Source: Nannocystis punicea (GTDB lineage Bacteria; Myxococcota_A; Polyangia; Nannocystales; Nannocystaceae). From it: a stretch of 64,000 nucleotides of DNA. Position 1 is the first letter of the stretch. Each line of letters starts with the position of its first letter. The DNA lies in the NCBI RefSeq assembly GCF_026965555.1, contig NZ_CP114040.1, positions 7,662,001-7,726,000 of the forward strand, given 5' to 3'. The translations under genes were made by a program, and so were the position numbers. Below the pieces are notes generated by a model. That model was not told the origin of the DNA. It saw nothing but the letters and a program-made list of their open reading frames with translations, and did not search any database. Positions 50,959 through 61,619 of the stretch are shown one piece after another.

Positions 50959-52614
50959 TCACTGCCGGCGCCGGCGCAGCCCCGCCAGCGCCAGCAGCCC
51001 CAGCGCCGCCCCGCCGAGCAGCCCCTCGCCGGGCGCCGCGTCGCAGCGCCCGCAGCCCGCGCGCGACTGCGGCACGACCAGCGTCGGCGGCTGCGGCTCG
51101 CCCGAGCCCCCGCCGTCCACCGCCCCGCCCGACGCACCCGCATCACCCCCACCCGAATCGCCGCTCGAGTCCCCCGCCCCACCGCCCGCGATCGGCTGCG
51201 GATACGGATTGACCCGCGCCGGCTCGCCGGGCAGCGCCGGGATTTCGAGCATCTTCACCTTCAGGTACGTGCGCATCGACGCGTTGCGCGGCACGAACGC
51301 CAGGTCGCGCGCCGCGAGCGCGGGCGGCTGGCCCCCGTTCGGCGGTCCGCCCCAGATCCCTCGCTGCGGGTTCTGACAGCGGATCGGCCCCTCCCACGGG
51401 TGACGGATGATGTAGCGGGCCTGGAAGTTGTTCCACCCTGTGATCGTCGCCCCGACCTCGTTTTGACCGGGCCCGCCCGTCTCGCGCCCGCCGGTGATCG
51501 GCTCACCTGCGCGAAAGACCAGGTCCTCGCCCAGGCTCTCGGCCCCGTAGCGCGCGTGCAGCCGCGTCAGCACGAATTGCCCCGGATCGGGGTACCCGCC
51601 GAGCTCCGGCATCACGTCGGCGCCGAGCGTCATCAGCTCCGCGCCGTCGAGCGGCGGCGTCGGACACGGATCGCAGCTCCCGGTCGCCCACGCGTACTCG
51701 GTCACCACCGCCCCCGGGTGGCGGGCCTGCGCCTGGTCGAACAGCGCCGCGTAGAACCCGGGGAAGTTGCGGCGCGTCGCGTCGGCCACCTCGAGGTTGG
51801 TGGGGATCGACACGTTGCGGTAGTTGGCCGCCTCGTAGCGGGTGTTGCGGGCGATCACGTGGACGATGAGGTCCTGCTTGCCCTTCGCGTTCAAGAGCCC
51901 CAGCCGCACCGGCAGGGCGAACGTGTCGCTGTCGTAGTGGAACCGCAGCGGCGACAGCATCGCCTGCCCGCGCGGGTCGAACTTCACCTTCTTGCTGTCC
52001 ACTCGCGCGACAAAAAATTTCATCCCCGCCTGCACGTACGGTCGCAGCACCTCCGCCGCGCCGGCCGGGATCTTGTAATTGTGCGCCCGGAGCCACGTAT
52101 CGAGCCCGTTCGAGTCCTGCGCGCCGAGGATCAGGATCTGGTACTCGCCGACCGCGAACTTGGCCTCGATCTTGACCCCGAGGTCGCGCTCCGCCGACTT
52201 GCTCACGGAGGACGGCGCGGCCATCGGCGGCCCCGCACCCGCGCGCTCGTCCGCGTCGTACTTCACCGGCTCCGGGCACGGGTCCTGCTCCCAGTACTCG
52301 ACCAGCCGCGGCGCCGCCAGCTGATCGACCCGCTCGAACACCGCCTTGTCGAGCGTCTTCACGTCCTGCTCCTTCAGCACCACCGGCACCGGCACCACCA
52401 TCGCGAAGTCCTGCGGCGGACCCTGATAGTTGTTCTGCATGGACAGCACCGTGCGCTGACCCTCGCGCATCAACACCACCTGGGTGGCATTGTTGTAGAG
52501 CTTGGTGTCGGCTCCGCTCACATAGAAGCCGCAGAACGCCTCGGCGACGGCGGGGGCGGCGAAGACCAGACAACAGGCGAGCGCAGGCAGGGCGAACGGG
52601 CGGAGCGGCGACAT
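50959..52614 (-). CDS. DUF2330 MYXO-CTERM protein
   Basis: 551 aa. Signal peptide ending AEAF, then FCGFYVSGADTKLYNNATQV, QNNYQGPPQDFAMVVPVPVV and other blocks of DUF2330, a family of exported bacterial proteins of unknown role. From about residue 475 a Gly/Ser/Asp linker leads to a MYXO-CTERM tail (AGCGRCDAAPGEGLLGG, hydrophobic run, LRRRRQ), so it is probably displayed at the cell surface. A palindrome variant (51507-51522) lies inside the gene. Confidence 0.9.
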   Translation of the reverse strand: MSPLRPFALPALACCLVFAAPAVAEAFCGFYVSGADTKLYNNATQVVLMREGQRTVLSMQNNYQGPPQDFAMVVPVPVVLKEQDVKTLDKAVFERVDQLAAPRLVEYWEQDPCPEPVKYDADERAGAGPPMAAPSSVSKSAERDLGVKIEAKFAVGEYQILILGAQDSNGLDTWLRAHNYKIPAGAAEVLRPYVQAGMKFFVARVDSKKVKFDPRGQAMLSPLRFHYDSDTFALPVRLGLLNAKGKQDLIVHVIARNTRYEAANYRNVSIPTNLEVADATRRNFPGFYAALFDQAQARHPGAVVTEYAWATGSCDPCPTPPLDGAELMTLGADVMPELGGYPDPGQFVLTRLHARYGAESLGEDLVFRAGEPITGGRETGGPGQNEVGATITGWNNFQARYIIRHPWEGPIRCQNPQRGIWGGPPNGGQPPALAARDLAFVPRNASMRTYLKVKMLEIPALPGEPARVNPYPQPIAGGGAGDSSGDSGGGDAGASGGAVDGGGSGEPQPPTLVVPQSRAGCGRCDAAPGEGLLGGAALGLLALAGLRRRRQ

Positions 52615-52729
52615 CGGACCTCGCAGGACGATCAGGGTGCCGGCCGACGAATGTCACGTCCATCCGACAGGCGAGCGAACGACCGCCCCCGCCGCGGCGC
52701 TTACACGCGCGCTCGCGCCCTTCGCTCAC

Positions 52730-52745
52730 ATGTCCCGAAGGACAT
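52730..52745. repeat. Dispersed palindrome, strict copy, in a divergent intergenic region
   Basis: ATGTCC-CGAA-GGACAT between the DUF2330 gene and the threonine dehydrogenase-like gene. Here it cannot act as a terminator of either neighbour, which argues for another role. Confidence 0.75.
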
Positions 52746-52908
52746 ATGGTGTGCAGCCGCCTGCACCGATCGCCGACACCGGTCCGCGCTCGCGAGCGGC
52801 GGCGGGTCCGCGACGTGTGAGATTCGCCAGGGGGTCCGTGCACCCGCCCCGCTTGCGGCGGCGCGCCGCGATTTGCCACCATGCGCCCGGAGCTCGGCCA
52901 GTCCTCTC

Positions 52909-53898
52909 ATGACAGCATCCCACGGTCCAGTCGGCCCCCTCACCCCCACGGGCCGCAAGGTCCTCGTCACCGGCGCCGGCGGACAGGTCGGCCTCGATCT
53001 CCTGCAGGTGCTGCGGGCCCGCGGCGACCAGGTGTTCGCCAGCGACCTCGCGCCCCCGCGCGGCGACGCCGACCTCGGCCTGCCGTGGTCGAGCCTCGAC
53101 GTCACGAGCGCTGCTCAGGTCGACGCCCTGTTCGCCGAGCTGCGCCCCGAGGTCGTCTATCACCTCGCCGCGATCCTCAGCGCCACCGGCGAGCGCGACC
53201 CGCTGCGCACCTACGCCGTCAACCAGGACGGCACGCTGCACGTCCTCGAGGCCGCGCGCAAGTTCGGCGTGCGGCAGGTGATCTTCACCAGCACGATCGC
53301 AGTGTTCGGGCCCGGCCTGCCGGCGCTCGTCGGCGACGACGTCTCGCTGCGACCGACCACCATGTACGGCGTCACCAAGGTCGCCGGCGAGCTGCTCGGC
53401 GAGTACTACAGCCGCCGCCACGGCCTCGACTTCCGCGGTGTCCGCTTCCCCGGCCTGCTGTCGGCCGTGCTGCCGGGCGGCGGCACCAGCGACTACGCCC
53501 CGCTGATGTACTACGAGTCGCTGCGGACCGGCGGCTACGAGGCGTTCTGCCGCCCCGACAGCCAGATCCCGCTGATGTACATGCCCGACGCGCTGCGCGC
53601 CCTGGTCGAGCTGTCGCTGGCCCCGCGCGAGCGGCTCGGCCGCTGCATCTACAACATCGCCGCCTTCTCGCCGACCGCGCAGGAGATCGCGGACGAGGTC
53701 GCTCGCGTGGTCCCCGGGGCCCGCATCACCTTCAAGCCCGACCCCGCGCGCCAGGCCATCCTCGACTCGTGGCCGCGCGCGCTCGACGACACCTGCGCCC
53801 GCCGCGACTGGGACTGGCGCCCGGCCTGGGACCTGGCCAGGATGAGCGACGACCTCACCCCCAAGCTCGCCGCGCTGGCCGCCCGCGCCGGCAAGTGA
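52909..53898 (+). CDS. NAD-dependent epimerase-type L-threonine 3-dehydrogenase
   Basis: 329 aa. Extended SDR: KVLVTGAGGQVGLDLLQVL is the NAD-binding GxxGxxG, the active-site Ser/Thr lies in TSTIAVFGP, and YGVTK holds the catalytic Tyr and Lys. The sequence style (SLRPTTMYGVTKVAGE, GGTSDYAPLMYYESL) fits the SDR-type threonine dehydrogenase, which oxidises threonine to 2-amino-3-ketobutyrate. The next gene is kbl, which cleaves that product to glycine and acetyl-CoA, so the pair makes a complete pathway. The gap to kbl is 37 bp and contains palindrome half-sites. Confidence 0.88.
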   Translation: MTASHGPVGPLTPTGRKVLVTGAGGQVGLDLLQVLRARGDQVFASDLAPPRGDADLGLPWSSLDVTSAAQVDALFAELRPEVVYHLAAILSATGERDPLRTYAVNQDGTLHVLEAARKFGVRQVIFTSTIAVFGPGLPALVGDDVSLRPTTMYGVTKVAGELLGEYYSRRHGLDFRGVRFPGLLSAVLPGGGTSDYAPLMYYESLRTGGYEAFCRPDSQIPLMYMPDALRALVELSLAPRERLGRCIYNIAAFSPTAQEIADEVARVVPGARITFKPDPARQAILDSWPRALDDTCARRDWDWRPAWDLARMSDDLTPKLAALAARAGK

Positions 53899-53935
53899 CC
53901 TGCCCGATTCCACCTGCCCCGAAGGACCTGTCCCC

Positions 53936-55126
<1,191 letters not shown>

Positions 55127-55142
55127 ACATGTCCTGAGGCGC

Positions 55143-55158
55143 CTGTCCTCAGGGACAT
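55143..55158. repeat. Dispersed palindrome downstream of kbl
   Basis: CTGTCC-TCAG-GGACAT in the convergent gap between kbl and a small membrane protein gene. A second nested repeat (CCTGAGG with CCTCAGG) overlaps it, so several hairpins are possible. Confidence 0.7.
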
Positions 55159-55253
55159 CTGAGGACGGGCGCCCCCGCCCGCGGAGCGATCTCCCGCCCG
55201 GTGGCTGCAATGGGTCGCAGCCCGTCGGCGGAATCGCGCCTCCTGCGCAGTCG

Positions 55254-55664
55254 TCAACGGCTCTTTACGTTGGCGATCATCATCAGCACGAGGCACGCGA
55301 CGACCGGGATCACATAGGGCACGACCTTGAGCCCCCCGAGCTCGAAGTTCTGCCAGCCGAGCAGGAACTCGCCGCCGGCGATCGATCCAGCCACCAGGAT
55401 CGCCCCAAGCCGCTCCGGCCAGTCGGTCTCGATCTTCAGCCCGATATAGAAGATGAGCAGGCCGACCGCGCCCGTGATCGCCGGGAAGGCCCACGCCGGC
55501 AGCCCGGCGATGGCGTCGATGCCCTTGGTCGCCAGCTCCGGGTTGCTCAGCGCCAGGTTGGCCAGGACCGCCACCAACACCAGCCCAGTGGCGAAGATCA
55601 GGTAGGTCCAGATGCGTCCTTTGTGGGTCCGGTGGCTGTGGTCGTGGGCGTGCCCTGCTGCCAT
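55254..55664 (-). CDS. Small four-helix membrane protein
   Basis: 136 aa. A His-rich N terminus (MAAGHAHDHSHRTHKGR) precedes four transmembrane helices (about residues 24-44, 57-78, 88-106 and 114-132). The His cluster could bind metal. Family not recognised. GGAGGAA precedes the ATG at a good distance. It converges on kbl. Confidence 0.65.
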   Translation of the reverse strand: MAAGHAHDHSHRTHKGRIWTYLIFATGLVLVAVLANLALSNPELATKGIDAIAGLPAWAFPAITGAVGLLIFYIGLKIETDWPERLGAILVAGSIAGGEFLLGWQNFELGGLKVVPYVIPVVACLVLMMIANVKSR

Positions 55665-55891
55665 GCGTTCCTCCGCTGGCACTGTACCGCGTCCGGCCGG
55701 TCACACCCCGACCCCGTTGCGACGCGGAACACAGTCAACCAAGACGCGCGCTCTCGGTCACCGGCCGGCGGGCCATCCCTCGCAATTCCGACGTCCCCCC
55801 TTGCCGAGTCTGCCAGTGTCGGGCAGCATGAAATCGTTCGGCTCGGATCCTTCGACGCTACTTACGGTCCTTTTTTCGTCACGGTACTCCC

Positions 55892-56845
55892 ATGCAACGC
55901 AACGCTCTCCGCTGGCTTCGTAACCTCCCGCTCCTCTCACTGATCGTCACGCCTCTCGTGATCCCCGCCTGTGGCATCTCGAAGCTCGACATCGACGGCT
56001 ACGAGGAAGGCGACGAGAAGGGTGAAGGCGGCCAGGGTGAAGAAGAAGGCGGCCTCGAAGAGGGCGGCCTCGAAGAAGGCGGCCTCGAAGAAGGCGGCCT
56101 CGAAGAAGGCGGCAACGCCGAAGAGGGCGGCGGCAGCGGCCCCAGCGATCCCGGCACTGGCGGCTGGGAGGAAGGCGGCGAGGGCGGCGAGCAGGGTGAG
56201 ACCGGCCATATCCCCGGCGAAGAGGGCGGCGAGGAAGGCCAGGCCGAGTGGGGCGGCGAGGAAGAGGGCGGCGGCGAAGGCCCCAACCCCGGTGAAGAGG
56301 GCGGCGGCGAGGAAGGCCAGGCCGAATGGGGCGGCGAGGAAGGCGGCGGCGAAGGCCCCTTCCCCGGCGAAGAGGGCGGCGGCGAGGAAGGCCAGGCCGA
56401 ATGGGGCGGCGAGGAAGGCGGCGGCGAAGGCCCCTTCCCCGGTGAGGAAGGCGGCGGCGCCGAGGGCAACGCCGAGTGGGGCGGTGAAGAAGGCGGCGGC
56501 GAAGGCCCCCAGCCCGGTGAAGAAGGCGGCAACGGCGAATGGGGCGGCGAGGAAGGCGGCGGCGAAGGCCCGATGCCCGGCGAGGAAGGCGGCGGCGCCG
56601 AGGGCAACGCCGAATGGGGCGGTGAAGACGGCGGCGGCGAGGTCGGCGGCGAGACCAGCGGCGGCTTCCCCGGCGAGGAAGGCGGCGAGTGGGGCGGCGA
56701 AGGCGGCGTCCCCGACGAGGGCGGCAACAAGCCGGCCAAGAAGCCCGTCGTCCTCATCGAGAAGCAGTTCAACCAGTGCCTCGACTCGGGCAGCGCCTAC
56801 GACCATTGCGTCGGCCAGCTCGACCTCGCATTGAAGAAGCTCTGA
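55892..56845 (+). CDS. Gly/Glu-rich repeat lipoprotein
   Basis: 317 aa. The lipobox IPAC (Cys27) ends a clear signal peptide. Residues about 40-275 are almost only Gly and Glu: first GGLEE repeated four or five times, then about six copies of a 20-25-residue unit built on AEWGGEEGGGEGPFPGEEGG with one Trp each. A short C-terminal domain with two Cys (FNQCLDSGSAYDHCVGQLDL) follows. It is extremely acidic; a hydrated surface coat, Ca2+ binding or adhesion is possible. The nucleotide repeats are near identical, which favours copy-number change. Confidence 0.8.
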   Translation: MQRNALRWLRNLPLLSLIVTPLVIPACGISKLDIDGYEEGDEKGEGGQGEEEGGLEEGGLEEGGLEEGGLEEGGNAEEGGGSGPSDPGTGGWEEGGEGGEQGETGHIPGEEGGEEGQAEWGGEEEGGGEGPNPGEEGGGEEGQAEWGGEEGGGEGPFPGEEGGGEEGQAEWGGEEGGGEGPFPGEEGGGAEGNAEWGGEEGGGEGPQPGEEGGNGEWGGEEGGGEGPMPGEEGGGAEGNAEWGGEDGGGEVGGETSGGFPGEEGGEWGGEGGVPDEGGNKPAKKPVVLIEKQFNQCLDSGSAYDHCVGQLDLALKKL

Positions 56846-56972
56846 GCTCGCACGCGTCCGCGTGAATGAAGCGCCGAGGTCCGCACGACCTCGGCGTTTT
56901 GCGTGGGTCCATCCGTCACGCGCGGCCGAACTTGCGCGGACCGCCGATGCGCCGGACACTTCGCGCCGACCG

Positions 56973-58100
56973 ATGCAGATCACCAGCAACTTCGACGGCG
57001 GCAACATCCTCGTCCGCGACATCGCCGACCCCGGCGACGCGCACCTCGAGATCCGGCGCGACAACCAGTCGGACTTCTACCAGTGGTTCTACTTCCGCGC
57101 CTCGGGCGTGCGAGACACCCCGCTGGTCCTGCACATCGACAACGCGGGCACCAGCAGCTACCCGCCGGGCTGGAAGGACTACCGCGCAGTCGCCTCCTAC
57201 GACCGCGAGCAGTGGTTCCGCGTGCCCACCGACTACGACGGTCGCCGCCTCACCATCCGCCACACCCCCGACCACGACAGCGTCTGGTACGCCTACTTCG
57301 CGCCCTACTCGCACGAGCGTCACCAGGACCTGATCGCCGCCTGCCAGCTGTCGCCGCGCTGCCGCCACGAGCTGCTCGGCGCCACGGTCGACGGCCGCGA
57401 CCTCGACCTCCTCGTCCTCGGCGAGCCCGCGCCCGGCAAGCGCGTCTGCTGGGTCATCGCCCGCCAGCACCCCGGCGAGACCATGGCCGAGTGGCTCATG
57501 GAGGGCCTGCTCGAGCGCCTGCTCGACGACGAAGATCCGGTCGCGCGCCAGCTGCTGGCCAGGGCCGTCTTCTACTGCGTCCCCAACATGAACCCCGACG
57601 GCTCGTTCCGCGGCAACCTGCGCACCAACGCCACCGGCGCCAACCTCAACCGCGAGTGGCAGGAGCCCACGCGCGAGCGCAGCCCCGAGGTCTACTTCGT
57701 GCGCAAGCGGATGGAGCAGACCGGCGTCGACTTCTGCCTCGACGTGCACGGCGACGAGGCCCTGCCCTACAACTTCATCGCCGGCCCCGACGGCGTCGCC
57801 TCGATCACCAAGCGCGTCCTCGACCTGCAGGACGAGTACGAGCGCCTCCTGATGCGCAGCAGCCCCGACTTCCAGCTCGAGCACGGCTACGACGCGGTGG
57901 CCCCCGGCGCCGCCAACATGACGATGTGCACCACGTTCATCGCCGACCGCTTCGGCTGCCTGTCGATGACCCTCGAGCAGCCGTTCAAGGACACCGTCGA
58001 CTCGCCCCACGAGCTGTTCGGCTGGTCGCCCGAGCGCTGCCGCAAGCTCGGCCGCGCCAACCTCGACGCGCTGTTCGGCATCCTCGATCGCCTGCGCTGA
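56973..58100 (+). CDS. M14-family carboxypeptidase (cytosolic carboxypeptidase type)
   Basis: 375 aa. An N-terminal beta domain (about 1-125, NQSDFYQWFYFRASG) characteristic of CCP-like M14 peptidases precedes the zinc peptidase. Zn ligands are His and Glu in RQHPGET and His in DVHGDEALPYN; the catalytic Glu is in SMTLEQPFKD. NPDGSFRGNLRTNATGANLNREW is the substrate-binding block. No signal peptide, so cytoplasmic. Family members remove C-terminal acidic residues; the bacterial target is unknown. Confidence 0.92.
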   Translation: MQITSNFDGGNILVRDIADPGDAHLEIRRDNQSDFYQWFYFRASGVRDTPLVLHIDNAGTSSYPPGWKDYRAVASYDREQWFRVPTDYDGRRLTIRHTPDHDSVWYAYFAPYSHERHQDLIAACQLSPRCRHELLGATVDGRDLDLLVLGEPAPGKRVCWVIARQHPGETMAEWLMEGLLERLLDDEDPVARQLLARAVFYCVPNMNPDGSFRGNLRTNATGANLNREWQEPTRERSPEVYFVRKRMEQTGVDFCLDVHGDEALPYNFIAGPDGVASITKRVLDLQDEYERLLMRSSPDFQLEHGYDAVAPGAANMTMCTTFIADRFGCLSMTLEQPFKDTVDSPHELFGWSPERCRKLGRANLDALFGILDRLR

Positions 58101-58138
58101 CGGCGAGCGCCGCCGCGAGACCGGCCGAGCGGCGGAGC

Positions 58139-58154
58139 CTGCCCCTTCGGACAG
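58139..58154. repeat. Dispersed palindrome between carboxypeptidase and RNase R
   Basis: CTGCCC-CTTC-GGACAG at a convergent junction; arms extend to GCCTGCCC/GGACAGGC with one mismatch. A second strict copy (58190-58205) lies in the last codons of the RNase gene (RMSEGTG). Confidence 0.75.
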
Positions 58155-58172
58155 GCATCCGCCGCGGCCGCG

Positions 58173-60188
58173 CTACGCCCCGCTCTTGCCTGTCCCTTCG
58201 GACATACGCATCACGAACGCGAACTCGATCTTGCGCCGCTGCACGCTGCTGTCGATCACCTCGACCACCACGCGATCGCCGACCGTCAGGGCGAAGCCCG
58301 TGCGCTGGCCGACCAGCTTGACCCCGGACGAGTCGAGCTGGAACGGCTCGCCGCGGTCGCGCTCGAGGTTGCCGAGGCGCACCAGGCCGTCGACGAACGG
58401 CCGGTCGACCTGGACGAACACCCCCGGCGAGCCGATGCCCGACACAGTGGCCTCGAACCGGTCGCTCAAGCGGTCGCGCATGTAGAGCGCCGCGAACAGC
58501 GACTTGCTGTCGCGCTCGGCGTCGGCGACCGCCCGCTCGCGCAGGCTGCTGCGGGCCGCCTGTTCGGCCGACTGCTCGCGCGGCGGCATCGCCGGCACCG
58601 GCTCCGGCCCCGGCAGCCCGCCGATCTTCGCCAGGTGGGCCTTCAGCACGCGGTGCACGATCAGGTCCGGATAGCGCCGGATCGGCGACGTGAAGTGCGC
58701 ATAGGCGTCGCTGGCCAGCGCGAAGTGGCCGACGTTGTCGACGCTGTACTGCGCCTGCGCCATCGCCCGCAGCATGAACATGTGCAGGGCGGCGCGGCGC
58801 GGGTGGTGCTGCGTCCGGTTGAGGAACTTCTGCGCCCCGCGCGGCGTGTTCAGCTTCTCCGGGTCGGCCTTGGCGCCGAGCGCCTCGGCCACCGTCGCCA
58901 GCTGCTCGAGCCGCACCGGGTCGGGCGGCGCGTGGATCCGGTAGACCAGCGGCAGCTTGGCCGACACCGCCACCCGCGCGACCGCCTCGTTGGCGGCCAG
59001 CATCAGCTCCTCGATCAAGTTGTAGGCCCGCGCCAGCTCGGCGCTGGCGCGCGTCGGCACGATGTCGCGGATACGCTCCGGGTCGTCCTGGTCGAGCAGC
59101 ACCTTGATCTCGGGCACGTTCAGTTCGATCGCCCCGAGCCGCAGCCGGCGCGCGCGCAGGCGGTCGGCCGCCGCTCGCAGCGCCGCGATCCGCGAGCACA
59201 CCTCGGCCGGCTGGGTCTCCTGCGGACCTGTCTCTTGAGACAGCACCGCCGCGACCTCCTCGTAGGTCAGGCGCTTGCGGCTATGGATGACCGCCGAGCG
59301 CAGCACCAGCTCGTCGATCTCGCCGTCGCCCTCGAGGCGGAAGCTCGCCACCATCGCCAGGCGGTCCTGCTCCGGCACCAGCGAGCACATGTGCGACGAC
59401 AGCGCCCGCGGCAGCATCGGGATCGATCGGTTCGGCAGGTAGCACGAGAAGCAGCGCCAGGCCGCCTCGCGGTCGATGGCCGTGCTCTCGCGGACGTAGT
59501 GGGACACGTCGGCCACCGCCACGTGCACGCGCACGGCCCCGTGCGGGCCCTCGCCGGCGATCTCCTCGACGCACACCGCGTCGTCGAAGTCGCGCGCGTC
59601 GACCGGGTCGATCGTCATGAACTCGAGACCACGCAGGTCGGCGCGGTTCGCCAGATCCTCGGGCTGCACCGTCTCGGGCACCGCCTCGGCCTCGGCCAGC
59701 ACGTCGGCCGCGAACTCGGGGTCGATGTTGTACTCGAGCAGGATCTTCGCCTGCTCGGTCGCCAGAGTGTTCGGCGGGCCCAGCAGTCGCTCGATCCGGA
59801 CCGCCCCGCCGTCGCGGGAGTCGATCGGGTAGCGCGTGATCGCGGCGACCACCACGATGTCCTCGGGGACAGGTGTGTCGTCCTCGACGTCCGGCCGCAG
59901 CAGCACGCGGGGGTCATCGCACTCGAGCACGCGGACGCGGCCGATCCGGCGCACTTGCCCGGTCAGGCGCGTGCGACCGCGGCGCACGATCCGCACGATC
60001 TCTCCCTCGAAGCCCTTCTCGGACGGCCAGCTGTGGACCTCCACCTCGTCGCCGTCCAGCGCGCCGCTCAGGCGGCCGCGCGGAATGAAAACAGTACCTT
60101 CACCATCGAGGCGTTCGGCGAAGCCGAAGCCTCCGGGGTTGACGACCAGCTTCGCGGCCGCGGCCCCCTTTGTCTCTTCTTTACTCAC
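58173..60188 (-). CDS. rnr: Ribonuclease R/II family exoribonuclease
   Basis: 671 aa. An N-terminal cold-shock/OB region (NPGGFGFAERLDGEGTVFIP) precedes the RNB catalytic domain with TIDPVDARDFDDAVCVEE, whose Asp cluster binds Mg2+, and YAHFTSPIRRYPDLIVHRVL; a C-terminal S1 domain ends in KIEFAFV. It degrades RNA 3' to 5'. It is shorter than E. coli RNase R (813) because the N-terminal helix-turn-helix and the C-terminal basic tail are missing. GTG 60188 is favoured; TTG 60224 would add 12 residues. Confidence 0.92.
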   Translation of the reverse strand: MSKEETKGAAAAKLVVNPGGFGFAERLDGEGTVFIPRGRLSGALDGDEVEVHSWPSEKGFEGEIVRIVRRGRTRLTGQVRRIGRVRVLECDDPRVLLRPDVEDDTPVPEDIVVVAAITRYPIDSRDGGAVRIERLLGPPNTLATEQAKILLEYNIDPEFAADVLAEAEAVPETVQPEDLANRADLRGLEFMTIDPVDARDFDDAVCVEEIAGEGPHGAVRVHVAVADVSHYVRESTAIDREAAWRCFSCYLPNRSIPMLPRALSSHMCSLVPEQDRLAMVASFRLEGDGEIDELVLRSAVIHSRKRLTYEEVAAVLSQETGPQETQPAEVCSRIAALRAAADRLRARRLRLGAIELNVPEIKVLLDQDDPERIRDIVPTRASAELARAYNLIEELMLAANEAVARVAVSAKLPLVYRIHAPPDPVRLEQLATVAEALGAKADPEKLNTPRGAQKFLNRTQHHPRRAALHMFMLRAMAQAQYSVDNVGHFALASDAYAHFTSPIRRYPDLIVHRVLKAHLAKIGGLPGPEPVPAMPPREQSAEQAARSSLRERAVADAERDSKSLFAALYMRDRLSDRFEATVSGIGSPGVFVQVDRPFVDGLVRLGNLERDRGEPFQLDSSGVKLVGQRTGFALTVGDRVVVEVIDSSVQRRKIEFAFVMRMSEGTGKSGA

Positions 60189-60284
60189 GCGCGAGAAGAT
60201 GCCGACCCAATTCCCCCCGCGCAACCCGCGACGAAGCGCGGCAAACGCACGCGCGCGCGAGCACGCCCGAAGGCCGGTGCGCGC

Positions 60285-61619
60285 CTATCGGAAGGCTCGC
60301 AGGTGACCGTCGTCGCAGCCCACCACGATCGTGCCGTCGCTCGCGATCGCGACCGACGAGTCGATGTCCGCGCCGAGCTCGATCGTCCACAGCACCTTGC
60401 CGCGCGGCGACACCGCGTAGAGGCGCTCGTCCTGGCTGCCGAAGAAGATGTTGCCGGCGGCGTCGACGACCGGGGTCGCGTGGATCTTGCCGCCGGTCGG
60501 CAGCACCCACTTCACGTCGCCGCCCGGTGACAGCGCGTACAGGTTGCCGTCGAACGACGTCGCGTAGACCGCCCCGCCCTCGCCGAGCGCGATCGCCGAG
60601 CGGATGTCCTTCTGCGCCACGAAGCTCCAGCGCAGGCTGCCGTCGGTGCGCAGCGCGTGCACGCGGCCGTCGTCGGCGCCGACGTAGATCGCTCCGTTGT
60701 CGCCGAGCGCCGGCCCGCCGTCGACGTCGGCGCGGATCGAGTAGGTCCACTGCATCGCGCCGTCTGCGCTGAGGGACATGAACAATCCGTCCTGTCCTCC
60801 GACGTAGATCGTCCCGTCGCCCGCCACCAGCGGGGCGGCGAACACGTGCTTGGCCTGGATCGACGCGTCGGCCGGGTAGTGCCAACGGATCTGTCCTTCG
60901 GGACTGATGCGATAGACCCCGTCGGCGCCGAGGATGAGGTCGCCGTCAGGGGCGATCGTCGGCCCGCCGTCGGCGTCGCAGCGGGCGCCCTCCGGGCCGG
61001 GCACGCGCGCGCCGTCGCAATTGCCGAGCTTGAGGGTCCACGCGATCGCCTGCTTGTCGAGGTCGATCGCGTAGAGCGTGTCGTCGTCAGCGCCGACGTA
61101 CGCGCGATTGCCAGCGACCGCGGCCGTGGCCCAGACCATCCCGCCGAGCGTCACGTCGAGCACGATCTCGCCAGCGCGCGAACCGCCGAGCGCGACCCCG
61201 ATGAACCGTCCTGCGTGCGTCCCGACCAGCGCAGCGGGCTCACCGCCGACCGTGCCGAGCGCCGGCGAGGCGAACACCACGGCGCCGAGATCGCGGTCCC
61301 ACAGCTCCTTCGGCTCCTGCGCCGGCCCCTTCCCCTGCGTCGGGCCGGCGTGTCCGGGGCCGCCGCGGCTCCACTTGCCGGTGGCCGGCGTCGGCGCCCG
61401 CGACGTTGCAGATACAGCCGCCTCGGCCGGTCTGGGCGCCACGCAGACCCCCGCCTCGCAGATCCTGTCGCCTTTGCAGTCGGTGTCCTTGGCGCAACCC
61501 GGGTCCTGGGTGTTCGGCGCCTCGGTCGCCTCGGTCCACTGGCAGCCTGCGGCGCCCAGCACTCCGAGCACCGCCAGCGCAAGCCCTAGAACATCGTTAC
61601 TTCGACTTCTGCGCGACAC
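60285..61619 (-). CDS. PQQ-type beta-propeller lipoprotein
   Basis: 444 aa. The signal peptide VLGLALAVLGVLGAAGC is a lipoprotein type. A short Cys-rich motif (CAKDTDCKGDRICEAG) and a Thr/Pro linker follow, then seven or eight propeller blades of the form GTIYVGGQDGLFMSLSADG and AIYVGADDGRVHALRTDG, as in PQQ-binding or BamB-like repeats. No PQQ-ligating residues are evident, so it is probably a structural or binding protein. GTG 61619 is chosen because AAGGAC is well placed and the signal peptide begins there. Confidence 0.85.
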   Translation of the reverse strand: MSRRSRSNDVLGLALAVLGVLGAAGCQWTEATEAPNTQDPGCAKDTDCKGDRICEAGVCVAPRPAEAAVSATSRAPTPATGKWSRGGPGHAGPTQGKGPAQEPKELWDRDLGAVVFASPALGTVGGEPAALVGTHAGRFIGVALGGSRAGEIVLDVTLGGMVWATAAVAGNRAYVGADDDTLYAIDLDKQAIAWTLKLGNCDGARVPGPEGARCDADGGPTIAPDGDLILGADGVYRISPEGQIRWHYPADASIQAKHVFAAPLVAGDGTIYVGGQDGLFMSLSADGAMQWTYSIRADVDGGPALGDNGAIYVGADDGRVHALRTDGSLRWSFVAQKDIRSAIALGEGGAVYATSFDGNLYALSPGGDVKWVLPTGGKIHATPVVDAAGNIFFGSQDERLYAVSPRGKVLWTIELGADIDSSVAIASDGTIVVGCDDGHLRAFR

